Shown here in pieces: positions 27,937 to 37,080 of a DNA stretch of 64,000 nucleotides. How positions within the stretch are numbered: the stretch's first letter is position 1; each line of letters starts with the position of its first letter. Position numbers and translations under genes: made by a program. The notes under the pieces are model-generated. The model saw nothing but the letters and a program-made list of their open reading frames with translations, was not told the DNA's origin and made no database searches. Origin of the DNA: a virus; the IMG/VR virus record IMGVR_UViG_3300035698_011578, positions 1-64,000 of that record. One strand, given 5' to 3'.

Positions 27937-28902
27937 ATGGCAGAGAATGAAGAGAAAAAAGATGAAAACCTATCAGAAGAAGATTATTTAAAAAAACACC
28001 TACTAAAAACAGAAACATCTAATAAATCAATTAATGATACACCATTAGAAAATGTAGAACCACAAGCACAAAGTGTTAAAGTTAATGATTTACATTTTTT
28101 CCACTTTGAGATAACTGAATTACCATGTGGTCGATTTTATCCAGCAGGAACATTAATCATGGTTAGACCAGCAGAAGTAAAAGAAATTCAAGCTTATTCA
28201 ATGGTTGATGATGAGAATTTTTACGATGTCGTCGAAAAGATGAACGGTATGTTACAGTCTTGTGTTCGTATTAAATATACTGATGGTAGAATTGGTACAT
28301 ATTTAGAGATTAAGGACCAAGATAGATTATTTTTAATCTTTTTAGTTCGTGAATTAACTTTCCAAAAAGGAAACGAACTATCAGTTAAAACAGCTTGTCC
28401 TTTAGATGGTACCGAATTACAAATTGAACTTAAAAGAGAGAATTTCGTATTTCATGATATAGAAACTAAATTAGATAGATTCTATTCAAATAGTAGAAAT
28501 TCATATCATTTCAAATTGAAAAATGGAAAAGAATATGAAGTTATGCCACCTAATATTGGGTTACAGAAAGCATTTACTGATTATATTATCAAAGAGAATA
28601 ATGAGAAAAAAACACCAAATTTATCATTCTTGAAGATAATCCCATTTTTATTACCGGGTAGAACAAGTATTACATATGAGGGTATTAAATCTAAATTGGT
28701 AGAATATGAAGACCCTAATGTTATGGATGATCAATCATTCCAATTTTTAAATGACGCTATTAGTAAGATGACATTCGGAATCAAAGAGCTAAAGAAAAAT
28801 TGTGAGTGTGGTGAAGAGGTCCACACCGAAATGCAGTTTCCCAACGGATTCTCAAGTATTTTCATTGTTCCAGATGCCTTTGACGCATATATTGAAGAAT
28901 AA
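27937..28902 (+). CDS. 26: Baseplate hub protein, T4 gp26-like
   Basis: The 321-residue protein has an acidic disordered N-terminus, then a conserved core (ITELPCGRFYPAGTLIMVRP, YLEIKDQDRLFLIFLVRELT, IIPFLLPGRTSITYEG) that I associate with the T4 gp26 baseplate family. Two Cys pairs (ACPLDG and NCECGEE) may bind zinc. A small frame overlaps its 3' end, as expected for the gp26-gp51 pair. The T4 protein is shorter (208 residues). Confidence 0.65.
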   Translation: MAENEEKKDENLSEEDYLKKHLLKTETSNKSINDTPLENVEPQAQSVKVNDLHFFHFEITELPCGRFYPAGTLIMVRPAEVKEIQAYSMVDDENFYDVVEKMNGMLQSCVRIKYTDGRIGTYLEIKDQDRLFLIFLVRELTFQKGNELSVKTACPLDGTELQIELKRENFVFHDIETKLDRFYSNSRNSYHFKLKNGKEYEVMPPNIGLQKAFTDYIIKENNEKKTPNLSFLKIIPFLLPGRTSITYEGIKSKLVEYEDPNVMDDQSFQFLNDAISKMTFGIKELKKNCECGEEVHTEMQFPNGFSSIFIVPDAFDAYIEE

Positions 28903-29119
28903 ATTATTATTACAAAAACACTTCAATCTACAGGAAACATCTATTGATGCTTGGCCATTTTGGATGTTTGAAGAGAATATAAATTTAGTAAATGAAATTG
29001 TAGAAGATGAAGAGAGTAATAAGAAAAAGCAAGAAGATGAGAGTTCAATGGGTAATTTTGATGCCAATTCAATGATGAAAAATGCACAAAACATGACTAA
29101 TAACTTACCAAAGTATTAA
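28874..29119 (+). CDS. 51: Small baseplate assembly protein, possibly gp51-like, overlapping gp26
   Basis: The frame from ATG 28874 gives 81 residues containing QETSIDAWPFWMFEENINLV and an Asn/Met-rich end. It overlaps the last 29 bases of the gp26-like gene in the +1 frame. Either internal initiation coupled to gp26 translation, or programmed frameshifting to make a fused form, could express it. The assignment to gp51, the hub assembly factor, rests mainly on position. Confidence 0.5.
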   Translation: MPLTHILKNKLLLQKHFNLQETSIDAWPFWMFEENINLVNEIVEDEESNKKKQEDESSMGNFDANSMMKNAQNMTNNLPKY

Positions 29120-29120
29120 A

Positions 29121-29199
29121 AAAATAAGAAACCTTTCAAATCTGAAAGGTTTCTTTGTATATAATAAAAAAACCTTTCAGATTTTGAAAGGTTTTTAAT
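29121..29199. terminator. Pair of near-identical terminator hairpins
   Basis: AGAAACCTTTCA-AATC-TGAAAGGTTTCT (about 29128-29155) and AAAACCTTTCAGATTTTGAAAGGTTTTT (about 29168-29195) share the same stem. Placed between convergent genes, each can end transcription of one strand. The copies look duplicated. Confidence 0.8.
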
Positions 29200-29202
29200 T
29201 TT

Positions 29203-29826
29203 TTAGTATCCTGATACGATAGGAGGTTCAATTGTGAAATTCTGATCGATGTATTCATCTATGAAGTAATCATATATAAATGTTCCATCAACTTTTTCAA
29301 TAATAGAATTTGAAGACCAATCTAAATCATAACCTGCTAATGTTTTTAGCTGGCAGTTTTGGAAAGTAACTCTTCTAAGAACAACACCTTTTTTATCATG
29401 TTGGTTGACAATAATTGTTCCAATTATATCACTCTTATAATGCAAAGCACCATTCTGTGAATTGAATACTAAATCATACCAAGCTTTCATTGTTGTCCAT
29501 GTTTCCATAGAACCACTTTGATTTACATTTACCTGTAGAGGAATTGTTAATTCTCCAGATGTTGTTGTTGGAGTTGTTAAAAATTCTCTGGTTGAGTATT
29601 TAAATCTTTGTGTTACTTTATTAACATCGAAACTTGTTAGTGTACCAAGACTAATATTAGTTGCGTTCTCTAACATTAAGATTGGATCTCTTCCTTGTGC
29701 TTGTAAGATAACAGGTAGTACGAAGGTTATTTCGAATAAATTCAAATATACTACTTCGTCTGGTAAGGTTCCTGGTCCACCTGGTGACCCTACATTGCTT
29801 ATTTGTGTAAAATGTGGTAATGCCAT
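29203..29826 (-). CDS. 19: Tail tube protein, gp19-like
   Basis: The 207-residue protein resembles T4-type tail tube subunits in length and pattern: EVVYLNLFEITFVLPVILQ, then FKYSTREFLTTPTTTSGELT, METWTTMKAWYDLVF and TFQNCQLKTLAGYDLDWSS. The tube forms the inner channel of the tail inside the sheath. It is convergent with the gp26/51 pair. Confidence 0.78.
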   Translation of the reverse strand: MALPHFTQISNVGSPGGPGTLPDEVVYLNLFEITFVLPVILQAQGRDPILMLENATNISLGTLTSFDVNKVTQRFKYSTREFLTTPTTTSGELTIPLQVNVNQSGSMETWTTMKAWYDLVFNSQNGALHYKSDIIGTIIVNQHDKKGVVLRRVTFQNCQLKTLAGYDLDWSSNSIIEKVDGTFIYDYFIDEYIDQNFTIEPPIVSGY

Positions 29827-30005
29827 TTTTTATGTATTATTTTTTATAAAATATATATTAACATTTCAATTGTCTCTATATTTTTCCTATACTATATATT
29901 AGTTTTGTAAACTCATTTTTCTCTATTTTCTCTAAAACTAAAATATAAACATTACTTACCTTTTATACTATAATACTAAGTTAAACAAAAAATAGTATTA
30001 ATTAA

Positions 30006-31121
30006 ATGTCAAAAATATTTCTAATTGGTGATATACACTTATCCATAGGCTACCCTAATAAAACAGAAAAATGGTTGAAAGTTCATAGAGAATATTTCAA
30101 TGACTTTTTGATACCTATGTTAACTGAAAAGGTAGAAGAAGGTGATATGATTTTACAACTGGGTGATTTTTTTGATAACCGAAATGTTATACCGATAAAT
30201 ATATTAAACTATGCTATGGATATTATTGTTAGGATATCTGAGATAGCACCATTCCATTTAATAATCGGTAATCACGATTGTTGGTCTAGGAGTTCTGATG
30301 AAATAAATACTATCAGACCGTTTAAATATATTCCCAATGTCAATGTATATGATAAAGTAACTCAAATAAATTTTGAGGGTAAAGAATTATTGATGATGCC
30401 ATTTATTGAAAATAGATTAGAACAAATAAAACAAATCGATGATAACAACGATTGTGATTATTTATTCTGTCATTCTGACCTACAAGGCGCTAGAATGCAT
30501 TTGACTTCAATTGCTAACAAAAATTATGATAAAATTGGAATTGATGAATTTAAAGGATTCGATGGTGTATATTCTGGGCATATTCATCTTTTACAAAAGA
30601 ATAAAAACTTCACATTTGTTGGTTCTGCTTTTCAAATGGATAGAAATGATTATAATGAAAAGAAGGGAATTTTCATATTGGATGTTGAGACTGGTAAAAC
30701 CGAGTTCATTGAGAATAAAATCTCCCCAGTATTTAAGAAAGTTAGAATAGTTGAAGAGGATGATATAGAAACTTTAGAAGAGTTAAAAGATACTAAAGAT
30801 TATATTGATATATTCATATCTAATAATTTATTAGTCAGTAATAGAAAACTCAGAAGAAAGTTAGAAATTCTTTTAGAAAACGGCAACTTTGCTTCTATAG
30901 AATATATAGATGATATAACAAATGATTTAGAAGAAATTAATGAATCAGAAGTAATTGATGTGTACGATGAGGATATTGATATATCAATTCAGTTAGATTA
31001 TGAGGATTATGTGAAAGAATATATTTTAAAACAAAAATATGATAATAGTAAATTTAAAGATGGTGTTATCGATGAATATAATAATATTATTAAAATTTAT
31101 AAAGACAATTATGATGCGTGA
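30006..31121 (+). CDS. 47: Recombination nuclease subunit gp47 (SbcD/Mre11-like)
   Basis: The 371-residue metallophosphoesterase has all expected motifs: GDIHLS (residues 7-12), QLGDFFD, IIGNHDCW, CHSDLQG and GHIHLL. In T4, gp47 with gp46 resects DNA ends for recombination-dependent replication. T4 gp47 is 339 residues. The gp46 partner is not seen in this window. It overlaps the next gene by 11 bases. Confidence 0.88.
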   Translation: MSKIFLIGDIHLSIGYPNKTEKWLKVHREYFNDFLIPMLTEKVEEGDMILQLGDFFDNRNVIPINILNYAMDIIVRISEIAPFHLIIGNHDCWSRSSDEINTIRPFKYIPNVNVYDKVTQINFEGKELLMMPFIENRLEQIKQIDDNNDCDYLFCHSDLQGARMHLTSIANKNYDKIGIDEFKGFDGVYSGHIHLLQKNKNFTFVGSAFQMDRNDYNEKKGIFILDVETGKTEFIENKISPVFKKVRIVEEDDIETLEELKDTKDYIDIFISNNLLVSNRKLRRKLEILLENGNFASIEYIDDITNDLEEINESEVIDVYDEDIDISIQLDYEDYVKEYILKQKYDNSKFKDGVIDEYNNIIKIYKDNYDA

Positions 31122-31332
31122 AGAAATTAACCCAAATGAGGTATTTTCTAGAATTTCAAAAGGAAAACCATATGGTAAGAATTTAAAACCTTATACTAAA
31201 AATGTTTTAGTGTCAGTAGTTCAACTCCTCGAAGATATTGATGAGTTCGAAAAATGTATTGAGTTAAATAAATTTATTGATGACAGATTCACACATGAGT
31301 GGTGTTATTTAATTGATAATATAGAACGATAG
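31111..31332 (+). CDS. Small protein coupled to gp47
   Basis: The 73-residue protein starts MMREEINPNEVF at 31111, overlapping the gp47 stop by 11 bases, so translation is likely coupled. It is helical and acidic with no recognised family. Its end overlaps the convergent tagged gene by 24 bases. Confidence 0.5.
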   Translation: MMREEINPNEVFSRISKGKPYGKNLKPYTKNVLVSVVQLLEDIDEFEKCIELNKFIDDRFTHEWCYLIDNIER

Positions 31333-31815
31333 GCTCATATAACCATCATCATCAATTCCTAATTCACATCTTCTGAAGTTAGTAAAGGAGTGAAATCTAG
31401 GTATAATATATTCTTCTATATCTTTTATTATCTTTGAATATTTACTATGTGATTCTATTATACGATCAATATATTTTTTGGATTTTTCTAGAGATTTTAT
31501 TCTCTCACTTACCATATCATAAATATATGAATTATCATCTTCAGACCCAGTAAAGACATTAGGAGAATCCACATCACCTAGTACCCCACGTAAATAATTC
31601 ATTGATAAATCTAATTGTTCGTCATCTATATTTTCAAACATATTAGTTAAATAAAATGTACATTCATATATGTAATAATCACCGTGATCTATGAAATCAT
31701 ATTGGTAACATTGATCCGTTATTTCAAACATAACTGTTTTAAATTCATCGAAATCACAGTCATTGACAGGTAATGTCGATTCATATAATTTATTATATAA
31801 CTTTAAATGCCTCAT
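31309..31815 (-). CDS. Tagged protein, paralogue A of a tandem pair
   Basis: The 168-residue protein begins with the tag MRHLKLYNKLYES. It shares CDFDEFKTVMFEITDQC and SKIIKDIEEYIIPRF with the next gene upstream, so they are tandem paralogues. No known family. It starts 3 bases after the paralogue ends. Confidence 0.6.
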   Translation of the reverse strand: MRHLKLYNKLYESTLPVNDCDFDEFKTVMFEITDQCYQYDFIDHGDYYIYECTFYLTNMFENIDDEQLDLSMNYLRGVLGDVDSPNVFTGSEDDNSYIYDMVSERIKSLEKSKKYIDRIIESHSKYSKIIKDIEEYIIPRFHSFTNFRRCELGIDDDGYMSLSFYIIN

Positions 31816-31818
31816 TTT

Positions 31819-32349
31819 TTACATATTTATTTTTTTAAAACTATGATAGAACTTTAGTGAAACATAACTATCAGCATCAAGTATAATTGAACATTCATCA
31901 AAGTTTTCATAGGACTTAAATCTAGGTATAATATATTCTTCTATATCCTTTATTATCTTTGAAAATTTCTTATTAACATCGATAATCGTATTTATTTCTT
32001 TTATAGCATTATCTAATTTCACTAATTTAGAATCTATACTATCATATATTTTAGAATTATCTTCTTCATCATCAAATACCTCCTCATCCTCATAAGTACT
32101 AAAAAATCCCTGTAAGTAATCAAATGATGATTCTATATTTACTTCATAGGCTACTTTACTAATATCAGTTACATAGAATTCACACATATAATAAGGATTA
32201 CCACGTTCATACTTATCAAAGAAATAATGTGAAAAACACTGGTCTGTTATTTCAAACATGACTGTTTTAAATTCATCGAAATCACAATTTCTCATACTTG
32301 TATCTAATCTTGCTTCATCTAAACGCTTATATGTTCTTAGATGTTTCAT
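31819..32349 (-). CDS. Tagged protein, paralogue B of a tandem pair
   Basis: The 176-residue protein begins MKHLRTYKRLDEA, a tag with predicted cleavage after Glu. It carries the same CDFDEFKTVMFEITDQC and KIIKDIEEYIIPRF segments as paralogue A. The middle region has diverged strongly and is acidic. Function unknown; likely head-packaged. Confidence 0.6.
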   Translation of the reverse strand: MKHLRTYKRLDEARLDTSMRNCDFDEFKTVMFEITDQCFSHYFFDKYERGNPYYMCEFYVTDISKVAYEVNIESSFDYLQGFFSTYEDEEVFDDEEDNSKIYDSIDSKLVKLDNAIKEINTIIDVNKKFSKIIKDIEEYIIPRFKSYENFDECSIILDADSYVSLKFYHSFKKINM

Positions 32350-32350
32350 A

Positions 32351-33037
32351 TTATTTATTTTTTAATTTTTTATCTAATATACTAGCAATATTTGAACCTA
32401 TTAAATAATGTATATTCTTAATAGATTCACTTCCTATTGTTTCAATTTCATCCATAAATTTATATTGAAATTTGTAACTGACTTCTTTATCTTCCTCTTC
32501 TACTTTACGAATAGATAATTCCATATCATAGTTATTATTAATGTTAATTTTGAAGTCAAATGTCATCTTAGCACATGGTGTAGTCTTGAATTTGGGCTCA
32601 TAAATAACTTCGAATATAGAGTAGTCAGTGATATCACTTCTTCTCATATAGTAGTTTAAAAACATTGCAGGTGCTTCTATAAAATCAGATAATATTAATA
32701 AATCTTCACCGAAATCATTAGACTGTATTACATCTTCAACTTTCTTTTTCAAGTCATGTACGCTCTCAAATTCAACTAAATGATAAACACAATTAATGTT
32801 GTATAGATATATAAATGTATTATCTTGTAGATTCCTCTTATTCTCATCCACTTTAAATATAAATTTGGTGTGTATTATAGATGAGTCTTCAATTGATAAT
32901 CCATGAATAGATATAACTAGTTTTAAAAAACCCTCAGCTTTAGGGGTTTCATAAAGAACTTCAATTGATTTAACCATTCCTTCTTCTTCTTCGAATATAT
33001 CTTTGAAGACTTGTTCTATTTCAGCTATTGATATCAT
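32351..33037 (-). CDS. Hypothetical protein in the tagged-gene operon
   Basis: The 228-residue protein has no recognised domain. It begins MISIAEIEQVFKDIFEEE, not the usual tag. Its 1-base spacing to both neighbours places it in one operon running from 33785 to 31309. Confidence 0.55.
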   Translation of the reverse strand: MISIAEIEQVFKDIFEEEEGMVKSIEVLYETPKAEGFLKLVISIHGLSIEDSSIIHTKFIFKVDENKRNLQDNTFIYLYNINCVYHLVEFESVHDLKKKVEDVIQSNDFGEDLLILSDFIEAPAMFLNYYMRRSDITDYSIFEVIYEPKFKTTPCAKMTFDFKININNNYDMELSIRKVEEEDKEVSYKFQYKFMDEIETIGSESIKNIHYLIGSNIASILDKKLKNK

Positions 33038-33038
33038 C

Positions 33039-33785
33039 TTATTTAAATTTATTTTGATATGACTTTTGTTTAAGTGTCAATATTTTACCTATGTAACCAT
33101 TACGTCTTAATAGTTTGAAAACTAAATTACCTGTAGATAATTCACCACCCTCACTTGCCAATCCTGACTTTCTATAGTTTTTAATCTTTACCCAAACCTT
33201 TTTGATATTTTCTAAGTAATCTTCATGTGAGTGTTTATCCAGTTCACCTTCTAAATCATCAACTAACATCATAACACCTTTACCCTTCTCTCTTATAGAT
33301 TCCTCATCTGGTTCGAAATTAGCTTTAGTTGGTCTAATATTCCATTTGTCATTTAATATAGAATAAACACCAGATGCTATATGTATTTCACTAGCATCTT
33401 GGATATATACTTCAACTTCATAACCACCAATGGTTATATCATATTTTTTATTCCATATATTCTTAACCGCATCTACAAATTTCTTAACCAATTCTAAATC
33501 ATCATTAACATCTTTTAGATCAATTAATATATGTAAATCAAAATCAGAATATCTTTCTGACCAATTAAAATTAGATAATGATCCTGTTAGGATAATATCT
33601 TTTATTTTAGCATCTAAATCGGTTGAGTTGTAAAAATCTTGTGCAATAGTTAATAATTGTTCTCGTATTTCTGGTTTAATTACAAAATCGTCCCAAACCT
33701 TAGGATTTAACTCGTCTTTCAATTTAAACGAATCAATTGGTTCAAAATCATCTTGCACAAATTCAAAGTGTTTAATATATTTCAT
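33039..33785 (-). CDS. Nucleotidyltransferase-fold protein with partial tag
   Basis: The 248-residue protein starts MKYIKHFEFVQDD, a partial tag. It contains ILTGSLSNFNWSERYSDFD, the GS...DxD signature of the pol beta-like nucleotidyltransferase fold, and the third acidic residue may lie in YEVEVYIQD. Such enzymes add nucleotides to RNA, proteins or drugs and include toxins. A role as an injected modifier of host targets is inference. It heads the operon of tandem paralogues. Confidence 0.65.
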   Translation of the reverse strand: MKYIKHFEFVQDDFEPIDSFKLKDELNPKVWDDFVIKPEIREQLLTIAQDFYNSTDLDAKIKDIILTGSLSNFNWSERYSDFDLHILIDLKDVNDDLELVKKFVDAVKNIWNKKYDITIGGYEVEVYIQDASEIHIASGVYSILNDKWNIRPTKANFEPDEESIREKGKGVMMLVDDLEGELDKHSHEDYLENIKKVWVKIKNYRKSGLASEGGELSTGNLVFKLLRRNGYIGKILTLKQKSYQNKFK

Positions 33786-33795
33786 AACCTATATA

Positions 33796-34059
33796 TTAAT
33801 TTAGTAATTCAGAAATTAAACTATCTCTTTTACATTCTAGTAGGTCAAATTCTGTTTTATAGTCAAAAAAATTCAATGTATAGTATTCACAATATGGAGT
33901 ACCATTCCCATAAATTATATTCTGAGTTAAAATTTTCTCATCAATTTTGAACCATAGATATAAATGTAATGGGTCTATATACCAATTTTCCCAATAACCA
34001 CCAACATATCTACGTATACACTCATAACCTGAAAAATAACGTATTAATATTTTCTTCAT
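33796..34059 (-). CDS. Hypothetical small protein
   Basis: The 87-residue protein is rich in Tyr and Trp (YVGGYWENWYIDPLHLYLWF). No family recognised. It lies 10 bases upstream of the nucleotidyltransferase gene on the same strand. Confidence 0.45.
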   Translation of the reverse strand: MKKILIRYFSGYECIRRYVGGYWENWYIDPLHLYLWFKIDEKILTQNIIYGNGTPYCEYYTLNFFDYKTEFDLLECKRDSLISELLN

Positions 34060-34067
34060 ACAACAAA

Positions 34068-34096
34068 AAAGACTTTATAATAATTATAAAGTCTTT
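34068..34096. terminator. Long perfect hairpin terminator
   Basis: AAAGACTTTATAAT followed by its complement ATTATAAAGTCTTT, with an A run on the left. It overlaps the end of the 34084-34410 gene and would stop minus-strand transcription before the next gene. Confidence 0.8.
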
Positions 34097-34410
34097 AGTG
34101 TGTTAAGTTTACTTTCGTAAAATTTAACCATATCTTCAGTTTTCTTAATTCGATTATCAACTTCTCTTTGTGTTAAAAAATCAAACACAACTGAATTCAT
34201 ATTCAAATTTGGATTTAAACCCATTTTATTAAGATCTTCAAAGCCTTGGTCAGTTAATTCTATTTTCTCATCATTTTTAGAAAACCAAGATTCTTTATCA
34301 GAAATTTTATAAATACCAGAACTTTCCCAATTGCGATATTTACCCTCTTCTAATTCATGTAACTCGATGTAAGATGCTTTTTTAAATTTTTTAGATTTCA
34401 TAGATTTCAT
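34084..34410 (-). CDS. Hypothetical basic protein
   Basis: The 108-residue protein starts MKSMKSKKFKKASY and ends in a short coiled coil. The basic start is unlike the tag used elsewhere. No family recognised. It ends inside a terminator hairpin. Confidence 0.5.
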   Translation of the reverse strand: MKSMKSKKFKKASYIELHELEEGKYRNWESSGIYKISDKESWFSKNDEKIELTDQGFEDLNKMGLNPNLNMNSVVFDFLTQREVDNRIKKTEDMVKFYESKLNTLKTL

Positions 34411-34493
34411 TATTTTTATCTTTTATTTTTAAATAATATAAAAGTTTAAGTATGTATTTATTTAATTATTAAGAAAATATCACTATCTTTGTT

Positions 34494-34580
34494 TTCAAGA
34501 GAATTTCGAAGGTTGATAAAAAATAAATTATAACTTTTTTACGATTTTCTTTCAAGACTAAATAACTTTTATTATATTTG
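34494..34580 (+). promoter_or_regulatory. Possible tandem host-type promoters
   Basis: TATCTTTG at 34494-34501 and TATATTTG at 34573-34580 fit the Bacteroidota -7 element; neither has a clear TTTG at -33. The second lies 27 bases before the gene at 34607. Confidence 0.45.
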
Positions 34581-34606
34581 TAATTATTAATTAAAAATCA
34601 AAATCA

Positions 34607-35812
34607 ATGAATCTTAAATTATCCGAAGACTTTAAATTATTACTCACCAGAATAAAAAATAATAAAGTAGCTAATAAACTACTTAATTCAGAATTCGATA
34701 CTAAAAAAATCAATTATAATTATATTGGTTTAGGAGATACTAATAAGTTAGTAAGTTTTACACCCGAAACTAAAGTAGAGAAAATACTGGAAGAACTACC
34801 GATGTATTTTACAATAAACGCAGTTAGAAATCTAACATATAACAATTCTAATAATGCAATATTTGAGGCATTGGGATATGATAAAGATGCAAATGAATAT
34901 TGGTACCCACAAGATCCAGCAACTGATAGAGGAACTATCTTGAGGGAAACTGTTAGTAAGTCAAGTGGCAGAACTTATGTTTTATATAAATGTAATCGCA
35001 CTGGTAGATTAGCAGTAATTAATAAAGAAGCTATAATCGAAAAACAAGAAGATGATTCCTTCTTATTTGAAACTAACCGAAATTCTATTAAGGTTGGTCG
35101 TTTAGCATCACATATGCTAACCAGTATAGATTTTGATTATACAACAAAAGACATCGAAGATTTTGTTAATTTATATAAAGCTTCTTATGACTTCATGGGA
35201 AATAAGAGTTTACAATTTGAGATAGTATCAGGTATGGATATTGCATGGTGGTACAATCATGAAAGATACCAATCCGGTGGTGGTGTGTTAAACAACTCTT
35301 GTATGAGTAGCAGACCAGATAGTACATTTGAACTATACACTGAAAATTCTTGCTGTAAGATGATTATCTTATATGCAGATGATGGTGAAATCGTTGGTGA
35401 TTTATATAAAGCGATTAGAATTAAAGGTCGTGCCCTTTTATGGGATGTTAAATATAAAGGTGACTCTATTAAATTCATGGATAGAGTTTATACTACTAAC
35501 GATTCTGATGTCGAGCTCTTCAAGGAATATGCAAAGACAGAAGGATGGTGGTTCAAAGAAGAGCAAAGTATGTACCCTAATGCGAGAGTTACTGATGGTG
35601 AAACTATAACTGATGATAGATTCGAGGTTGTATTAGAAAAACCAGATTTTAAATACCATCCATATATGGACACTATGTGCCATTGGGTAAATGGTTGCTT
35701 AACAAATAGTTTTGATAAGAAACACACAAAGACATTCAGATGTACTAACGGATCACATTGTATTTGTGAAGATGGTAGAGAAATTAGATATGCTGATATT
35801 TCTAATGTTTAA
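34607..35812 (+). CDS. Conserved phage protein of unknown function, likely early
   Basis: The 401-residue protein has the pattern GGGVLNNSCMSSRPDSTFEL, then KMIILYADDGEIVGDL, KGRALLWDVK and KFMDRVYTTNDSD. I associate this pattern with a widespread viral family of unknown function. The C-terminus has Cys pairs (RCTNGSHCICEDG). A host-type promoter and the following small zinc-finger gene suggest an early host-takeover operon. Confidence 0.6.
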   Translation: MNLKLSEDFKLLLTRIKNNKVANKLLNSEFDTKKINYNYIGLGDTNKLVSFTPETKVEKILEELPMYFTINAVRNLTYNNSNNAIFEALGYDKDANEYWYPQDPATDRGTILRETVSKSSGRTYVLYKCNRTGRLAVINKEAIIEKQEDDSFLFETNRNSIKVGRLASHMLTSIDFDYTTKDIEDFVNLYKASYDFMGNKSLQFEIVSGMDIAWWYNHERYQSGGGVLNNSCMSSRPDSTFELYTENSCCKMIILYADDGEIVGDLYKAIRIKGRALLWDVKYKGDSIKFMDRVYTTNDSDVELFKEYAKTEGWWFKEEQSMYPNARVTDGETITDDRFEVVLEKPDFKYHPYMDTMCHWVNGCLTNSFDKKHTKTFRCTNGSHCICEDGREIRYADISNV

Positions 35813-35823
35813 ATATTTTAGAG

Positions 35824-36006
35824 ATGGAAGACGGAGATGATGGAATTATTAGAGATGGTATTTCGAGATGTGATTTTTGTGAAAAAAATATACCAATTTC
35901 AGACCTACAAGAAGTAAGAGTTCGTAAGTTCTTTATAACTAAGATAAAAAAAGGTTGCACTTCTTGTATTAGAGAAATTCAATTAAAAAAAATAGGAATT
36001 AAATAG
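35824..36006 (+). CDS. Small zinc-finger-like protein
   Basis: The 60-residue protein has two Cys pairs, CDFCEKN and CTSCIRE, 27 residues apart, consistent with one zinc site. It follows the 401-residue gene by 11 bases and is probably in the same operon. Confidence 0.55.
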   Translation: MEDGDDGIIRDGISRCDFCEKNIPISDLQEVRVRKFFITKIKKGCTSCIREIQLKKIGIK

Positions 36007-36013
36007 AAAAGAT

Positions 36014-36298
36014 ATGAAATGGATAGTTTCGGTTCATGAGAAAAATGGACATTTAGAAGAGTTTAGAGTATTAGGTTGGTCATTGGATAGACCAGATATT
36101 GAATTTCAATTCGATAAAAAAATAATTGTCAATGCCATAAAAAATGGTGCAGAATATAAAACTGCATATTTACAATTTGGTAAATTTGTAGAAGGTTCAG
36201 AAGTTACTGTAATTGAAAATAGAGACGGTTCTTGTGAATTAAGGACAAAAAAGAACGATATGATTATCGACAATTTAGGTGAGATGAAAAGATTTTAG
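36014..36298 (+). CDS. Hypothetical small protein
   Basis: The 94-residue protein is beta-rich (MKWIVSVHEKNGHLEEF; YLQFGKFVEGSEVTVIE). No family recognised. It lies 7 bases after the zinc-finger gene in the same operon. Confidence 0.55.
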   Translation: MKWIVSVHEKNGHLEEFRVLGWSLDRPDIEFQFDKKIIVNAIKNGAEYKTAYLQFGKFVEGSEVTVIENRDGSCELRTKKNDMIIDNLGEMKRF

Positions 36299-36330
36299 AT
36301 TAAATTTTTTACTATAAATATACCGGGATA

Positions 36331-36362
36331 TTTGCATAACTGCATTTATTTCCGTATATTTG
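36331..36362 (+). promoter_or_regulatory. Bacteroidota-type promoter
   Basis: TTTG at 36331-36334, a 20-base spacer and TATATTTG at 36355-36362 form a perfect consensus 34 bases before the gene at 36397. Confidence 0.8.
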
Positions 36363-36396
36363 TATTATATAAATTAATAACTTAAAAAAATATACT

Positions 36397-36786
36397 ATGC
36401 CAAGAATAGAAGCGTTTACTAGACCAGTTTTAACTAAATTTAGAAGTGAATTTAAAGAAAGTGTAAAAGAATTAGAAGCAAAATTTGGAGTAAAAATTGA
36501 TTTAGGTAATATCTCATATGACAGTACACAATTTACGTCTAGAATAACAACTACTGTAGTTAGTGAAGGAGTAAATCCAGAAATTGCAAAAGGTATAGCA
36601 ATGTTGAAGAAATATGGATCTAGATACGGATTAACCGAGTCTGATTTTGGTAGAGTAATTAATGGTCAAAGAGAAGAATTTACTGTATTCAGTCTTGCAC
36701 CAAGAAGTCCTAAATATCCAATCTTAGCAAAATCAACAAAGACTGGGAAAATTTATAAATTATCTGCATCAACTTTAAAAAGATAA
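36397..36786 (+). CDS. Hypothetical early protein
   Basis: The 129-residue protein (MPRIEAFTRPVLTKFRSEF; LAPRSPKYPILAKSTKTGK) is basic and has no recognised family. A perfect host-type promoter precedes it and a strong terminator follows, so it forms its own transcription unit and may act early on nucleic acid or a host target. Confidence 0.6.
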   Translation: MPRIEAFTRPVLTKFRSEFKESVKELEAKFGVKIDLGNISYDSTQFTSRITTTVVSEGVNPEIAKGIAMLKKYGSRYGLTESDFGRVINGQREEFTVFSLAPRSPKYPILAKSTKTGKIYKLSASTLKR

Positions 36787-36801
36787 TTTATGTTCAGATA
36801 T

Positions 36802-36830
36802 AAAGATGTAATTTAATTACATCTTTTTTA
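36802..36830. terminator. Terminator after the 36397 gene
   Basis: Perfect stem AAAGATGTAAT-TTA-ATTACATCTTT followed by T residues, located between convergent genes. Confidence 0.85.
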
Positions 36831-37061
36831 TTTATAAAAGAATTCTAGATTCTTAAAACGATTTATATCCTCTTCTGATGCTTGTATTAAAACTTTATTA
36901 ATATAAAGTTTATCACCTGATATTTTAATATTATCCTTATGTTTAACTAAATAAGCAAAGTCAACAACTCTGATAGATTTTCTTTTCTTACCAATATCAC
37001 TTAACCTATTCTTAGTTACGATAAGTTCATTGTATTGAATCCAACTTTGTAAATTTCTCAT
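36828..37061 (-). CDS. Tagged small protein (MRNLQSWIQYNE)
   Basis: The 77-residue protein starts MRNLQSWIQYNEL, a tag variant ending Asn-Glu. The remainder is basic and beta-like (DNIKISGDKLYINKVLI). No family recognised. It is downstream of thymidine kinase on the same strand. Confidence 0.55.
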   Translation of the reverse strand: MRNLQSWIQYNELIVTKNRLSDIGKKRKSIRVVDFAYLVKHKDNIKISGDKLYINKVLIQASEEDINRFKNLEFFYK

Positions 37062-37080
37062 ATATACCTATATATAAAAA

